Shown here: piece by piece, positions 9,909-21,072 of the stretch
Numbering within the stretch: position 1 is the first letter of the stretch
How the letters are laid out: every line of letters starts with the position of its first letter
NCBI RefSeq assembly: GCF_017875275.1
Contig: NZ_JAGGML010000001.1
Coordinates: 2,687,001-2,751,000 of the forward strand
Reading direction: 5' to 3'
DNA length: 64,000 bases
Origin: Xanthobacter flavus
Lineage (GTDB): Bacteria; Pseudomonadota; Alphaproteobacteria; Rhizobiales; Xanthobacteraceae
Made by a program: the position numbers and the translations under genes
The notes under the pieces: generated by a model
Told to the model about the DNA's origin: nothing
Databases searched by the model: none
Seen by the model: only the letters and a program-made list of their open reading frames with translations

Positions 9909-11500
9909 TGGTCGCCGTCAGCGCAAACCGGCTGGAACTCCTGCAGATCGCCGATGCGGTCGCGCGGGAGAAGTCCATCGACCGCAGCATCGTGATCGCC
10001 GCCATGGAGGACGCCATCGCCAAGGCCGCGCGCTCGCGCTACGGCCAGGAGACGGACATCCACGCCGACATCAACCCGCGCACCGGCGAGCTGCGCCTCG
10101 CGCGGCATCTGCTCGTGGTGGACGACGTGGAGAACACCGCCACCGAGATCACGCTGGACGGCGCCCGCCGCCACAATCCGGCGGCGCAGGTGGGCGACAC
10201 CATCGCCGACACCCTGCCGCCCTTCGATTTCGGCCGCATCGCCGCGCAGAGCGCCAAGCAGGTCATCGTGCAGAAGGTGCGCGAGGCCGAGCGCGACCGG
10301 CAATATGACGAATACAAGGACCGCATCGGCGACGTGCTGAACGGCCTCGTGAAGCGCGTCGAGTATGGCAACGTTGTCGTGGACCTCGGCCGTGGCGAAG
10401 GCATCCTGCGCCGCGACGAGCTGCTCCCGCGCGAGACCGTGAAGACCGGCGACCGCATCCGCGCCTACATCTACGACGTGCGCCGCGAGCCGCGCGGCCC
10501 GCAGATCTTCCTGTCCCGCACCCATCCCCAGTTCATGGCGAAGCTGTTCGCGCAGGAAGTGCCGGAGATCTACGACGGCATTGTCGAGATCAAGGCGGTG
10601 GCCCGCGACCCCGGCTCCCGCGCCAAGATCGCCGTCATCTCCCGCGACCAGTCGGTGGACCCGGTCGGCGCCTGCGTCGGCATGCGCGGCTCGCGCGTGC
10701 AGGCGGTGGTGAACGAGCTGCAGGGCGAGAAGATCGACATCATCCCCTGGAATCCGGACATCGCCACCTTCATCGTCAATGCCCTCGCCCCCGCCGAGGT
10801 GGTGAAGGTGGTGCTCGACGAGGACCGCGAGCGCATCGAGGTGGTGGTGCCCGACGCCCAGCTGTCGCTGGCCATCGGCCGTCGCGGCCAGAACGTGCGC
10901 CTCGCCACCCAGCTCACCGGCTGGGACATCGACATCATGACCGAGCAGGAGGAGAGCGAGCGGCGGCAGAAGGAATTCGCCGAGCGCACCAAGATGTTCT
11001 CCGAGGCCCTCGATCTCGACGAGATGATGGGCCAGCTGCTCACCTCGGAGGGCTTCACCTCGGTGGAGGAGATCGCCTACGTGCCGATCTCCGAGCTCGC
11101 CTCCATCGAAGGCTTCGACGAGGACACCGCCACCGAGCTGCAGTCCCGCGCCCTCAAGCACCTCGCCGAGGTGGAGGAGGCGCTCGACGCCCGCCGCAAG
11201 GAACTCGGCGTCGAGGACGAGGTGAAGGACGTGCCCGGCGTTACCTCCAAGATGCTGGTGGCCTTCGGCGAGAACGACATCAAGACCGTCGAGGATCTCG
11301 CCGGCTGCGCCACCGACGATCTCATCGGCTGGAGCGAGCGCAAGGACGGCGAGACCATCCGCCATGCCGGCGCGCTGGACGGCTTCGAGTTCTCCCGCGA
11401 GGAGGCCGAGGCCCTCATCATGCAGGCCCGCGTCGCCGCGGGCTGGATCGAGGCCGAGCCTGAAGCCGAGGGCGAAGACGCCCCGGCCGAAGACGCCTGA
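9908..11500 (+). CDS. nusA: Transcription termination/antitermination protein NusA
   Basis: 530-residue RNA polymerase-binding factor. In order: N-terminal domain with [17 protein letters not shown]1 domain (about 135-200, [20 protein letters not shown]), KH1 around [18 protein letters not shown] and KH2 around [15 protein letters not shown]. The C-terminal extension holds two acidic helix-hairpin-helix repeats (about 365-520), as in proteobacterial NusA. The ATG shares one base with the rimP stop, so the two are translationally coupled. ylxR follows 19 nt downstream. Confidence 0.98.
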
Positions 11501-11519
11501 GCCAAGGAGATGACCACTG

Positions 11520-12284
11520 GTGCCCGCGATACTGGACGAGGACGAGACGGACGAGGGGCCGCGCAGCCTGGCTGCGGCGCGGGCACCCTTGTCGCGCCTG
11601 TGCCTCGCCACGCGGCGGGTGCTGCCGGTGGCCGACATGCTCCGCTTCGTGGTGGCGCCGGACGGCGCCATCATCCCGGATCTTTCGCGTAAGCTCCCCG
11701 GCCGTGGTGCCTGGGTGGGGGCCACGCGCGCCGATTTCGACGCGGCGCTGAAGAAGAAGGCCTTTGGCCGCGCCTTCAAGGGCCGTGGCAAGGCGGCGCC
11801 CGATCTCGCCGATCTGGTGGATCGGCTCATTTACAAGGATGCCCTCGCCGCCCTCTCCCTCGCCAACAAGGCGGGACGGGTCGTGACGGGGTTCACCAAG
11901 GTCGAGGCGGCCCTGGGCACCGGCGATGTGCTGGTCGTCCTCAACGCCAGTGACGCGCGCCCGGACGGGGTGCGCAAGCTCAATGCCCTCCTGCGACAGG
12001 TCGAGGCCGCCGGTTTCCGTGCGGTACACACGGTCGATTGCTTTCCCGGCATCGATTTGGACTTGGCGTTGGGGCGGTCAAATGTGGTACATGCGGCGCT
12101 ACTCGCGCATCCGACGGCCAAAGGGTTTCTGGAGCGCTGCCACAGGCTCTCGCGCTGGCGGACGGGTACGTCCCTCGGCGAGACGCCCGGGCAGGGTCCA
12201 AACCCCAGCCATGGCAATGATTTGAGCCATGGTGCTGATCTCCCGCATGACCCCGGCCGGATGCAAGGAACGGATACGGAATGA
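11520..12284 (+). CDS. ylxR: YlxR/RnpM-like RNA-binding protein (DUF448) fused to an L7Ae-like domain
   Basis: 254 residues in two parts. The N-terminal YlxR domain (about 20-110) has the [19 protein letters not shown] and PGRGAWV motifs. The C-terminal part (about 115-215) resembles the L7Ae/L30e-type domain ([25 protein letters not shown]), a two-domain form common in alphaproteobacteria. A poorly conserved hydrophilic tail of about 40 residues ends the protein. The start is a GTG at 11520 behind an AAGGAG site 11 nt away. Its stop overlaps the infB start (ATGA). Confidence 0.92.
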   Translation: MPAILDEDETDEGPRSLAAARAPLSRLCLATRRVLPVADMLRFVVAPDGAIIPDLSRKLPGRGAWVGATRADFDAALKKKAFGRAFKGRGKAAPDLADLVDRLIYKDALAALSLANKAGRVVTGFTKVEAALGTGDVLVVLNASDARPDGVRKLNALLRQVEAAGFRAVHTVDCFPGIDLDLALGRSNVVHAALLAHPTAKGFLERCHRLSRWRTGTSLGETPGQGPNPSHGNDLSHGADLPHDPGRMQGTDTE

Positions 12285-15200
12285 ACGACACCAAGACCCC
12301 AGGCGACAAGACGCTGCATCCCGCCCCCGGCAAGACGCTCACGCTGAAGCGCCCGGTGGAGCAGGGAACGGTGCGCCAAAGCTTCAGCCATGGCCGCTCG
12401 AAGGCGGTCGTGGTGGAGAAGGTGAAGCGCCGCGTCATCGCCCCAGGTGAGGCTGGCCATGGGAGCGCGCCCGCGGCGCCGGCTCCGGCGGCCCCGGCTG
12501 CGCAGGCGAAGGCGCCTGCCGCACCGGCCGCGCCCGCCCGTCCTGCCGCACCCGCACCGATTACGCCCGCTCCGGTTGCTCCCGCCGCTGCCGCTCCGGC
12601 ACCGGCTGCGCCTGCGCCTTCTCCCGCGCCCGCCGCTCCGGTGGAGGCCAAGGCTCCGGCGGCCCCGGCTGCACCTCCGGCCCCTCCGGCTGCGCCCGCT
12701 GCGGCTTCCGAGGCTCCGGCTCCCGCCGCTCCGGTGGAGGCCAAGGCCCCGGCTGCGCCTGCTGCTGCTCCGGCGCCTGCCGCCGCCGAGCCGGCTCCCG
12801 CCAAGCCCGAGGCTGCTCCCGCCCCGGTCGCTGCTGCTCCTGCCGCGCCGAAGCCGGCCGCTCCGTCGGCGCCCGCTCCGTCCGCGTCCCGGCCGTCGGC
12901 GCCTGCCGGCGCGCGTCTCTCCGAGGGACCGCGCTCCGCCTCCGGCCAGACGTCCCGTCCCGGTTCCGCGGGCCAGTCCTCGTCGCGCCCTGGCGCGCCG
13001 TCGCGTCCCGGACAGCCGCCGCGTTCCGGCGGGCCCGGATCGGATCGTGACCGTCGCCCCGGTGGTGGTGGCGCGCCGTCGCGTCCCGGCCAGCAGCGTC
13101 CCGGCGGTTCCGGCGTGGTGCTGCGCACCCTGACCGAGGAAGAGCGCAACGCCCGCGCCAGCGCCCTCGCCGACGCCCGCGTCCGTGCGGTCGAAGAGCA
13201 GCGCATGGCCGAGGAGCGCCGCGCCGCCGAGGAGGAGGCCCGTCGCCGCGCCGAGCGTGAGCGCACCGAGCGCGCCGAGCGCGAGGCCGCCGAGGCCCGC
13301 AAGCGCGAGGACGAGGCTCGCCGCGCCCAGGAAGAAGACAAGAAGCGCAAGGCCGAGCAGGAAGCGCGCAAGCGCTTCGGCGGCGAGGACCAGGGCGCGA
13401 GCGCCCGTCCTGCCGGTGCCGGTGCCGGCGCCACCAGCGCCCGCCCGCTCACCCCGCGTCCCGCTGGCACCACCGCCCCGGCCCCGGGCGGTACCGAGGA
13501 AGAGGAGCGCCGTGGCGGCGCGGTCCGCCGTGGACCGGGCGCGCGCCCGGTCGCCCCGGTCAAGGTGCCCCGTGCGCCCGCCGGCCAGGAGAAGCAGCGC
13601 GGCCGCCTGACGCTCGTCACCGCCCAGTCGGGCGAGGAAGAGCGCCAGCGCTCGCTGGCGTCGTTCCGCCGCCGCACCCAGCGCATGACCGGTCACCGGC
13701 AGCAGGAGAGCAAGGAAAAGATCCTGCGCGAGGTAATTCTGCCGGAGACCATCACCATCCAGGAACTCGCCAACCGCATGTCGGAGCGGGCCGTGGACGT
13801 GATCCGGATGCTGATGAAGCAGGGCCAGATGCTGAAGATCACGGATGTGGTCGACGCGGACACGGCCGAGCTGATCGCCACCGATCTCGGCCACACGGTG
13901 CGCCGCGTGTCGGAAAGCGACGTCGAGGAAGGCCTGTTCGATACCCCGGACGCCCCCGAGACCCTGCTGCCGCGCCCGGCCGTCGTGACCATCATGGGCC
14001 ACGTCGACCACGGCAAGACCTCGCTGCTGGACGCCCTGCGCAAGGCCAACGTGGTGTCCGGCGAGGCCGGCGGCATCACCCAGCACATCGGTGCCTATCA
14101 GGTGACCGCGCCTTCGGGCTCGAAGATCACCTTCATCGATACCCCCGGCCATGCCGCCTTCACCGCCATGCGTGCCCGCGGCGCCAAGGTGACGGACATC
14201 GTGGTGCTGGTGGTGGCGGCGGACGACGGCGTGATGCCCCAGACCGTGGAAGCCATCAACCACGCCCGCGCCGCCAAGGTGCCGCTGATCGTGGCGATCA
14301 ACAAGATCGACAAGCCCGGCGCCAAGCCCGAGCGCGTGCGCTCCGAGCTGCTTCAGTATGAAGTGCAGGTGGAGAGCATGGGCGGCGAGACGCTCGAGGT
14401 GGAGGTTTCCGCCAAGGAGCACCTCAACCTCGACAAGCTGCTGGAGGCCATCGCCCTCCAGTCGGAACTGCTCGACCTGCGCGCCAATCCGAACCGCGAG
14501 GCCGAGGGCACCGTGGTGGAAGCCAAGCTCGATCGCGGCCGTGGCCCGGTGGCCACCGTCCTGGTCCAGCGCGGCACGCTGAAGGTCGGCGACATCGTGG
14601 TGGCCGGCGCCGAATGGGGCCGCGCACGCGCCCTCATCTCCGACACCGGCGCCAATGTGGACACCGCCGGCCCGTCCCTTCCGGTGGAAGTGCTGGGCTT
14701 CGGTGGCACCCCGGAGGCGGGCGACCGCCTCGCCGTGGTGGAGAATGAGGCCCGCGCCCGCGAGATCACCGACTACCGTCAGCGCCAGAAGCGCGAGAAG
14801 GCGGCGGCCCGGTCCGCGACCGTGCGTGGCTCGCTCGAGCAGATGATGAGCCAGGTCAAGGCGACCGGGCGGAAGGAATTCCCCCTCATCATCAAGGGCG
14901 ACGTGTCGGGCTCGGTGGAAGCCATCATCGGCGCGCTGGAGAAGGTCGGCAACGACGAGGTGCAGGCCCGCATCATCCACGCGGGCGCGGGCGGCATCAA
15001 CGAGAGCGACGTGACGCTGGCGGAGACCTCCGGCGCCGCGATCATCGCCTTCAACGTGCGCGCCAACAAGGAAGCGCGTGACGCGGCCGACCGGGCGGGC
15101 ATCGAGATCCGCTACTACAACATCATCTACGACCTCGTGGATGACGTGAAGAAGGCCATGAGCGGCCTGCTCGCGCCCATCAACCGCGAGACCATGCTCG

Positions 15201-15484
15201 GCAACGCCCTCATCAAGGAGATCTTCCTGGTCTCCAAGGTGGGCAAGGTGGCGGGCTGCCAGGTTACCGACGGCGTCGTGGAGAAGGGCCAGCACGTGCG
15301 CCTCATCCGCGACAACGTGGTGATCCACGAAGGCAAGCTGGCGACGCTCAACCGCTTCAAGGATGCGGTGAACACCGTCCATGCGGGCCAGGACTGCGGC
15401 ATGTCCTTCGAGAACTACCAGGACATGCGTGCTGGCGACGTGATCGAGTGCTTCCGCGTCGAGGTGATCCAGCGCTCGCTGTGA
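12281..15484 (+). CDS. infB: Translation initiation factor IF-2
   Basis: 1067-residue GTPase that delivers fMet-tRNA to the 30S subunit. The first 55 residues carry the alphaproteobacterial start ([22 protein letters not shown]), followed by an Ala/Pro-rich spacer (about 60-215), a Ser/Pro/Arg-rich segment (215-285) and a charged Arg/Glu/Ala helix (285-375). The conserved core begins near 480: G1 GHVDHGKT (about 573), G3 DTPGH (about 620), G4 NKID (about 673), then domains II, III and IV to the C terminus. The ATG overlaps the ylxR stop. The N-terminal spacer contains a repeated [11 protein letters not shown] unit. Confidence 0.98.
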   Translation: MNDTKTPGDKTLHPAPGKTLTLKRPVEQGTVRQSFSHGRSKAVVVEKVKRRVIAPGEAGHGSAPAAPAPAAPAAQAKAPAAPAAPARPAAPAPITPAPVAPAAAAPAPAAPAPSPAPAAPVEAKAPAAPAAPPAPPAAPAAASEAPAPAAPVEAKAPAAPAAAPAPAAAEPAPAKPEAAPAPVAAAPAAPKPAAPSAPAPSASRPSAPAGARLSEGPRSASGQTSRPGSAGQSSSRPGAPSRPGQPPRSGGPGSDRDRRPGGGGAPSRPGQQRPGGSGVVLRTLTEEERNARASALADARVRAVEEQRMAEERRAAEEEARRRAERERTERAEREAAEARKREDEARRAQEEDKKRKAEQEARKRFGGEDQGASARPAGAGAGATSARPLTPRPAGTTAPAPGGTEEEERRGGAVRRGPGARPVAPVKVPRAPAGQEKQRGRLTLVTAQSGEEERQRSLASFRRRTQRMTGHRQQESKEKILREVILPETITIQELANRMSERAVDVIRMLMKQGQMLKITDVVDADTAELIATDLGHTVRRVSESDVEEGLFDTPDAPETLLPRPAVVTIMGHVDHGKTSLLDALRKANVVSGEAGGITQHIGAYQVTAPSGSKITFIDTPGHAAFTAMRARGAKVTDIVVLVVAADDGVMPQTVEAINHARAAKVPLIVAINKIDKPGAKPERVRSELLQYEVQVESMGGETLEVEVSAKEHLNLDKLLEAIALQSELLDLRANPNREAEGTVVEAKLDRGRGPVATVLVQRGTLKVGDIVVAGAEWGRARALISDTGANVDTAGPSLPVEVLGFGGTPEAGDRLAVVENEARAREITDYRQRQKREKAAARSATVRGSLEQMMSQVKATGRKEFPLIIKGDVSGSVEAIIGALEKVGNDEVQARIIHAGAGGINESDVTLAETSGAAIIAFNVRANKEARDAADRAGIEIRYYNIIYDLVDDVKKAMSGLLAPINRETMLGNALIKEIFLVSKVGKVAGCQVTDGVVEKGQHVRLIRDNVVIHEGKLATLNRFKDAVNTVHAGQDCGMSFENYQDMRAGDVIECFRVEVIQRSL

Positions 15485-15655
15485 CCTGACGACGAGCCCA
15501 TCGCTCGGCGTTTCCGCCTCCGATCCTTTTTCCCTGAACGGAAGAGGGCCGGAGGCGCCGGCGCTTAACCGGAACGGAACGGTCCAAGCCCGTCCGCTCC
15601 ATAATCGAGGAGAGGCGCCACGGCCTTGCCGGCGCCGAATGAAGCAGAAGACACC

Positions 15656-16111
15656 ATGAAACCCGACACCCGCACGGGAGGCGGCCCCTCCCAGCGCATG
15701 CTGCGCGTGGGCGAGCTTGTCCGCCATGCCCTGGCCGACGTGCTGTCCCGCGGCGACCATATCGATCCGGTGCTCGCCGGGCACATCATCACGGTGCCCG
15801 AGGTGCGCATGTCGCCGGACCTCAAGATCGCGACCTGTTATGTCATGCCGCTCGGCGGCAAGGACATCACGCCCGTCATCAAGGCGCTGGCCGACAACGC
15901 CCGCCGCATTCGCGGCGAGCTGGCACGGCGCGTGGAGCTGAAGAGCGTCCCCGAGCTGCGCTTCCGCAAGGATACGTCCTTCGATGAAGGCGCGCGCATG
16001 GATGCGCTCCTGCGTTCGCCCGTGGTGCAGCGCGACCTCGATGCCCTTGAGAGCGGCTCCGAGGACGCGACCGACCCGACTTCGACCGACAAAGAGACTG
16101 ACGCCGAATGA
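15656..16111 (+). CDS. rbfA: 30S ribosome-binding factor RbfA
   Basis: 151 residues, KH-fold cold-shock factor for 16S 5'-end maturation. Signatures: [42 protein letters not shown] and the [20 protein letters not shown] region. The ATG at 15656 is chosen; an in-frame TTG at 15626 would add 10 residues and has no better ribosome site. A 171-bp gap separates it from infB, the only sizeable gap in the operon. Its stop overlaps the truB start. Confidence 0.96.
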   Translation: MKPDTRTGGGPSQRMLRVGELVRHALADVLSRGDHIDPVLAGHIITVPEVRMSPDLKIATCYVMPLGGKDITPVIKALADNARRIRGELARRVELKSVPELRFRKDTSFDEGARMDALLRSPVVQRDLDALESGSEDATDPTSTDKETDAE

Positions 16112-17214
16112 CCGTCCGAGCCATTGCCGAAGCCGCGGCTGAAGCCGCCGCCGAGCCCATCGTTGAAGCCGTTGTCGAGACCGCCATCGCTCCTGACGCG
16201 GCCGCCGCGCCCCAAACGGACGAACGGCCCCGCCCCAGCCGCGAGCAGGACAACCGCCCCCGCGCGCCCAAGCGCGACCTCGACGGCTGGGTGCTGCTGG
16301 ACAAGCCCACCGGCATGACCTCCACCCAGGCGGTGGCGGTGGTGAAGCGCATCTTCGGCGCCAAGAAGGCCGGCCATGCGGGCACCCTTGATCCGCTCGC
16401 CTCGGGCTGCCTGCCCATCGCCTTCGGCGAGGCCACCAAGACCGTTCCCTATGTGATGGACGGCCGCAAGACCTACCGCTTCACCGTGCGCTTCGGCGTC
16501 GAGACCGACACGGACGATTCCGAGGGCAAGGCGGTCGAGACCTCGGACCTGCGCCCCTCGGACGAGGAGATCATCGCGGCCCTGCCCACCTTCCGGGGCG
16601 AGATCATGCAGGTGCCGCCGGCCTATTCGGCGCTGAAGATCGGCGGCGAACGCGCCTATGACCTCGCCCGCGAGGGCGAGGAAGTGAAGCTGGAGGCGCG
16701 CCCCGTCACCATCTTCCGCATCGAGCTGATGGAGCGCCCGGACGCCGACCACGCAGTGCTGGAAGCCGAGTGCGGCAAGGGCACCTATGTGCGCGCCATC
16801 GCCCGCGACCTCGGCCGGATGCTCGGGTCGCGCGGCCACATCTGCCAGCTGCGCCGCGCCTGCGTCGGGCCGTTCCTGGAGGAGCGCCTCGTTCCCCTCG
16901 ACGAACTGCGCGACCGCGCCGAGGCCAGCGAAGAGGCGCTGATGGACGCCCTCGATCCGGTGGCCGTGGCGCTGGAGGAAATTCCCCAGCTGAGCGTCAC
17001 GCCCCAGGATGCCCATCGCCTGCGCTGCGGCCAGAGCATTATCCTGCGCGGCCGCGACGCGCCCATCGTCGAGGGCCATGTGGCCGTGTCCTGCCAGGGC
17101 GCGCTCATCGCCATCGGCGACGGCGAGAATGGCGAGGTGTTCCCGCACCGCGTGTTCAACTGGGGCAAGTCCGCTGGCAAGTCTTCCGGCCGTCCGCCCC
17201 GGCGCAGCCGCTGA
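16108..17214 (+). CDS. truB: tRNA pseudouridine(55) synthase TruB
   Basis: Makes pseudouridine 55 in the T-loop of tRNAs. The catalytic motif [12 protein letters not shown] places the nucleophilic Asp at about residue 95; other blocks are [57 protein letters not shown] and [12 protein letters not shown], with a PUA-like C-terminal region. An Ala/Glu/Pro-rich N-terminal extension of about 55 residues precedes the core. The start overlaps the rbfA stop (ATGA). truB ends the operon here; no rpsO follows. Confidence 0.97.
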   Translation: MTVRAIAEAAAEAAAEPIVEAVVETAIAPDAAAAPQTDERPRPSREQDNRPRAPKRDLDGWVLLDKPTGMTSTQAVAVVKRIFGAKKAGHAGTLDPLASGCLPIAFGEATKTVPYVMDGRKTYRFTVRFGVETDTDDSEGKAVETSDLRPSDEEIIAALPTFRGEIMQVPPAYSALKIGGERAYDLAREGEEVKLEARPVTIFRIELMERPDADHAVLEAECGKGTYVRAIARDLGRMLGSRGHICQLRRACVGPFLEERLVPLDELRDRAEASEEALMDALDPVAVALEEIPQLSVTPQDAHRLRCGQSIILRGRDAPIVEGHVAVSCQGALIAIGDGENGEVFPHRVFNWGKSAGKSSGRPPRRSR

Positions 17215-17292
17215 CGCCCGTTTCGCAAAAGCGAAGCATACGGCATATCTCTTGCCTTTCTTCCGTGGGGCTTACTCACGGAAGGACGATAG

Positions 17293-18900
17293 ATGCTGCG
17301 TTTCCGCGCGCTTCGAACCACTCTCGCCACCGCGCTTTTCCTCGGTCTTGCCGGAGCGGCGCCCGCCGGGGCGGAGAGCGTGATCCGCTATGGCATCTCC
17401 ATGGCGGACATTCCGCAGACCACCGGTCAGCCTGATCGTGGGGCAGGTGCCTATCAATTCACCGGCTACACCCTGTACGATCCGCTGGTCGCCTGGGAAA
17501 TGAACGTGGCCGACCGGCCCGGCAAGCTGGTGCCCGGCCTTGCCACCGAGTGGAAGGTGGATCCGGCCGACCCCAAGAAGTGGCTGTTCACCCTGCGCAA
17601 GGGCGTGAAGTTCCACGACGGTTCGGACTTCAACGCCGATGCGGTGGTCTGGAACCTCGACAAGGTGCTGGACGAGAAGGCACCCCACTTCGACAAGCGC
17701 CAGTCCGCCCAGGTGAAGACCCGACTGCCGTCCATCGCCTCCTGGCGCAAGGTGGACGACATGACGGTGGAGATCACCACCAAGGACGTGGATAGCTTCT
17801 TCCCGTACCAGATGCTCTGGTTCCTGGTGTCGAGCCCGGCCCAGTACGAGAAGCTCGGCAAGGACTGGGACAAGTTCGCCCAGAACCCCTCCGGCACCGG
17901 CCCCTTCAAGCAGGACAAGCTGGTGCCCCGCGAGCGGCTGGAGCTGGTGAAGAACCCGGACTACTGGGACAAGTCCCGCCTGCCCAAGACCGACCGGATG
18001 ATCCTCATCCCCATGCCGGAGGCGCTGACCCGCACCAATGCGCTGCTCGCCGGACAGGTGGACCTGATCGAGACCCCCGCGCCGGACGCCGTGCCGCAAC
18101 TGAAGTCGGCCGGAATGAAGATCGTGACCAACGTCACGCCGCATGTCTGGAACTACCACCTCTCCGTGCTGCCCGGCTCGCCGTGGACGGACGTCCGCCT
18201 GCGCAAGGCGCTGAACCTCGCGGTGGACCGTGACGGCGTGGTGGAGCTGATGAACGGCCTCGCCCAGCCGGCCAAGGGGCAGGTGGACAAGACGAGCCCG
18301 TGGTTCGGCAAGCCCAGCTTCGACCTGAAGTATGATCCAGCGGCCGCCAAGAAGCTGGTGCAGGAGGCGGGCTACTCGAAGGAAAAGCCGCTCAAGACCA
18401 CCTTCATCATCGCCGCCGGCGGCACCGGCCAGATGCTCTCCCTGCCCATGAACGAGTTCCTGCAGGCGAGCTTCAAGGAGATCGGCATCGACGTGGAGTT
18501 CAAGGTGGTGGAGCTGGAGGCGCTCTACACCGCCTGGCGAAAGGGGGCGAAGGACCCGATGAACGAGGGCATCACCTCCAACAACATCGCCTATGTCACC
18601 TCCGACCCGCTCTACGCCCTCATCCGCTTCTTCGATTCGCGGCAGGTGGCGCCGGTGGGCGTGAACTGGGGTTATTATTCCAACCCCAAGGTGGACGCCC
18701 TCATCGACGAGGCAAAGCGCACCTTCGACACCAGGAAGCAGGATGAACTGCTCGCCCAGGTCCATCAGCAGGTGGTGGACGACGCCGTTCTGGTCTGGGT
18801 GGTGCACGACGTGAACCCGCACGCCCTCTCCCCCAAGGTGAAGAGCTTCGTGCAGGCCCAGCACTGGTTCCAGGACCTCACCACCATCGGCCTCAACTGA
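17293..18900 (+). CDS. ABC transporter substrate-binding protein, family 5 (peptide/nickel type)
   Basis: 535 residues with a Sec signal peptide (hydrophobic stretch about 8-25, cleavage near APAGAES). The SBP_bac_5 fold is shown by PGLATEWKVDP, WLFTLRKGVKFHDGSDFNADAVVWNL, GTGPFK, NPDYWDKSRLPKTDRM and VRLRKALNLAVDRDGVVELM-like blocks. Such periplasmic proteins bind oligopeptides, nickel or related solutes. No permease or ATPase genes adjoin it, so it is an orphan or borrows a distant transporter. A GGAAGGA ribosome site precedes the ATG, and a strong terminator follows. Confidence 0.92.
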   Translation: MLRFRALRTTLATALFLGLAGAAPAGAESVIRYGISMADIPQTTGQPDRGAGAYQFTGYTLYDPLVAWEMNVADRPGKLVPGLATEWKVDPADPKKWLFTLRKGVKFHDGSDFNADAVVWNLDKVLDEKAPHFDKRQSAQVKTRLPSIASWRKVDDMTVEITTKDVDSFFPYQMLWFLVSSPAQYEKLGKDWDKFAQNPSGTGPFKQDKLVPRERLELVKNPDYWDKSRLPKTDRMILIPMPEALTRTNALLAGQVDLIETPAPDAVPQLKSAGMKIVTNVTPHVWNYHLSVLPGSPWTDVRLRKALNLAVDRDGVVELMNGLAQPAKGQVDKTSPWFGKPSFDLKYDPAAAKKLVQEAGYSKEKPLKTTFIIAAGGTGQMLSLPMNEFLQASFKEIGIDVEFKVVELEALYTAWRKGAKDPMNEGITSNNIAYVTSDPLYALIRFFDSRQVAPVGVNWGYYSNPKVDALIDEAKRTFDTRKQDELLAQVHQQVVDDAVLVWVVHDVNPHALSPKVKSFVQAQHWFQDLTTIGLN

Positions 18901-18918
18901 GGCCTTCTCCCCAAACGC

Positions 18919-18946
18919 AAAGGGCGCCCCGTGGGGCGCCCTTTTT
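18919..18946. terminator. Bidirectional terminator between converging genes
   Basis: AAAGGGCGCCCC and GGGGCGCCCTTT form a 12-bp perfect stem around a two-base GT centre, with further T residues on the plus strand and a short A run on the other side. It sits 18 bp after the substrate-binding-protein stop and before the converging nitroreductase gene. Confidence 0.88.
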
Positions 18947-18962
18947 CGTTCCGGGAGCGCGA

Positions 18963-19565
18963 TCAGAGGATCTGCGCGGCGTCCTCGAAGGCGAGGCGCG
19001 GCAGGCGGGGCATCACCTTGGAGGCATCGCCATGGCCGATGGCGGCGATGAAATTGGTCTTGGTGGTGCCACCGGGGAAGAATTCCGCATCCACCTTGGC
19101 GGCGTCGAAGCCGGAGATGGGGCCGACATCGAGGCCCAGTGCGCGGGCGGCGAGGATGAGATAGGCGCCCTGCAGCGAGGAGTTGCGGAAGGCGTGGGGC
19201 TCGATCATCCCGGGATTGTTGATGAACAGGTCGCGGAACTGCGGATAGTGCGGGAACAGCTCGGGGATCTTGTCGTGGAAGTCGAGGGCGTAGCCGATGA
19301 TGGCCACCACCGGCGCGGCGAGGATCTTGTGGTTGCTCTCCGGCAGGGCCGGGCGCAGGCGCTCCTTGGCTTCCGGGGTGGTGAGGAACACATAGCGGGC
19401 GGGCGCGGTGTTGGCGGAGGTCGGGCCGTACTTCACCAGATCATAGAGCGCGCGCACTTCCGCCTCGCTGACGGGGGCATCGGTCCAGGCGTTCTGGGTC
19501 CGGGCGGCGAGGAAGAGGCGGTCGATAGCGGCGGCATCAATGGCCGGAGTGACGGTCTGCGACAT
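18963..19565 (-). CDS. rutE: RutE-like malonic semialdehyde reductase (nitroreductase family)
   Basis: 200-residue FMN-dependent nitroreductase-fold protein. Its blocks match E. coli RutE closely: ARTQNAWTDAPVSEAEVRALYDL, KYGPTSANTAPARYVFL, FRNSSLQGAYLILAARALGLD, GPISGFDAAKVDAEFF and the C-terminal ARLPRL-like PRLPRLAFEDA. RutE-type enzymes reduce malonic semialdehyde to 3-hydroxypropionate in pyrimidine ring breakdown. No other rut genes are nearby, so a general semialdehyde-reducing or detoxifying role is possible. The ATG at 19565 gives MSQTVTPAIDAAAID; an ATG three codons upstream is also in frame. Confidence 0.85.
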   Translation of the reverse strand: MSQTVTPAIDAAAIDRLFLAARTQNAWTDAPVSEAEVRALYDLVKYGPTSANTAPARYVFLTTPEAKERLRPALPESNHKILAAPVVAIIGYALDFHDKIPELFPHYPQFRDLFINNPGMIEPHAFRNSSLQGAYLILAARALGLDVGPISGFDAAKVDAEFFPGGTTKTNFIAAIGHGDASKVMPRLPRLAFEDAAQIL

Positions 19566-19836
19566 GGGGGGCATCCAATTTGAACCGGCGGGCGCACGGA
19601 GGTGCGTTGGTGATGCAAAGGACGTAGGACCGCGCGTCCCCGCCGGCAACGGCCTCGCTTCGCAAGAGGCCATTGCGTTTGTGCAATGCCGCAACGGGAG
19701 GCGGGATTCATCATCGATGCTGATGCGCCTGCCACGTCATTTGATGGCGCACGGGCGCGCCGAGGCTCTATAAGTCGCGCCGGCGCAGGGCCTGTCTCGC
19801 CGCGCCGCCACCCCGCTTCATGCCCGCGAGCAAGCC

Positions 19837-21072
19837 ATGATGTCCCCTGCTGCGCCCGTCCCCGCCTTGCCCGTTGAGGATCCCTATCTGGAGCGCGTGC
19901 GCGAGCATGTGCGCGCTTTGCCCGAGAGCGGGATCGTGGAGGTGATGAATTACGGCCGCGACCGGCGCGGCATGATCCCGCTGTGGGCCGGCGAGGGCGA
20001 CGTGCCCACCCCGCCCTTCATCTGCGAGGCGGCCGCATCCGCCCTCCACGCGGGCGAGACCTTCTACACCTGGCAGCGCGGCCTGCCGGAGCTGCGCGCC
20101 GCCATCGCCCGCTACATGAGCGGGCTCTACGGCGTGCCGGAAGCGCCGGAGCGCTATTTCGTCACCGGATCGGGCATGCAGGCCATCCATGTGGCCATGG
20201 CGCTGGTGGCCGGGGCGGGGGACGAGGTGCTCATTCCCTCCCCCACCTGGCCCAACGCCGCGGCGGCAGCACAGAAGGCCGGCGCGCGCGCCGTCTATGT
20301 GCCCTTCAACTATGGCCCCCAAGGCTTCACCCTCGACCATGACCGCCTCGCCTCGGCCGTGACACCCGCGACCCGCGCCATCTTCCTCAACACCCCGGCC
20401 AATCCCACCGGCTTCGTGGCGACGCTGGATGACCTCAGGGCGGTGCTCTCGCTCGCCCGCCGCCATGGCCTGTGGATCATCGCCGACGAGATCTACGGCC
20501 GCTTCTATTATGGCGAGGCGGGGCGGGCGCCGTCCTTCCACGACATCATGGACGAGGAGGACCACATCCTTTTCGTCCAGACCTTCTCCAAGAACTGGGC
20601 CATGACCGGCTGGCGCATCGGCTGGCTGGAAGCGCATCCGCGCCTCGGCCAGATCATCGAGAATCTCATCCAGTATTCCACCTCCGGCGTCGCCGCCTTC
20701 ATGCAGCGCGGTGCCATCGCGGCGCTGGATCAGGGCGAGCCCTTCGTGGCCGAGCAGATCGCCCGCGCCCGGCGCGGCCGTGATCTCGTGGGCGATGCGC
20801 TGCTCGCCACCGGCCGGGTGGATCTCGTGAAGCCGCCCGGCGCCTTCTACCTCTTCTTCGGCATCGAGGGCCGGCGCGACGTGCGCAGCCTGGGCCTCAC
20901 GCTGGTGGACGAGGCCAACGTGGGCCTCGCCCCCGGCACGGCTTTCGGTCACGGCGGCGAGGGCTTCATGCGCCTGTGCTTCGCGCGTGGCGATGCGCAG
21001 CTCGCCGAGGCGAGCCGGCGGCTCGTGAACTGGCTGGAGCGGACCCGGCCGCCGGGATCGGACGCCGCGTGA
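19837..21072 (+). CDS. PLP-dependent aminotransferase, class I/II
   Basis: 411 residues, fold type I aminotransferase. Seen: FYTWQRGLPELRAAIARYMS near residue 70, cofactor-stacking YFVTGSGMQAI, NTPANPTGF, ADEIYGRFYYGEA, and the PLP-lysine block QTFSKNWAMTGWRIGW with the Schiff-base Lys at about residue 252. The substrate cannot be told from the sequence; relatives are annotated as aspartate- or aromatic-like aminotransferases. It is followed directly by a membrane-protein gene whose GTG overlaps the stop. Confidence 0.9.
   Translation: MMSPAAPVPALPVEDPYLERVREHVRALPESGIVEVMNYGRDRRGMIPLWAGEGDVPTPPFICEAAASALHAGETFYTWQRGLPELRAAIARYMSGLYGVPEAPERYFVTGSGMQAIHVAMALVAGAGDEVLIPSPTWPNAAAAAQKAGARAVYVPFNYGPQGFTLDHDRLASAVTPATRAIFLNTPANPTGFVATLDDLRAVLSLARRHGLWIIADEIYGRFYYGEAGRAPSFHDIMDEEDHILFVQTFSKNWAMTGWRIGWLEAHPRLGQIIENLIQYSTSGVAAFMQRGAIAALDQGEPFVAEQIARARRGRDLVGDALLATGRVDLVKPPGAFYLFFGIEGRRDVRSLGLTLVDEANVGLAPGTAFGHGGEGFMRLCFARGDAQLAEASRRLVNWLERTRPPGSDAA

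Noticed and set aside
11831-15784. A 1317-codon open frame antisense to infB, and other long antisense frames (for example 4526-6526 opposite pnp and 53579-55762 opposite ftsZ)
   Set aside because: They lie opposite well-supported conserved genes, encode biased His/Arg/Gly/Ala-rich sequence without domains, and arise from the scarcity of stops in very GC-rich DNA.
19740-19775. TTGATG and TATAAG as a promoter for the aminotransferase gene
   Set aside because: The spacing is 22 bp, too long for sigma70.
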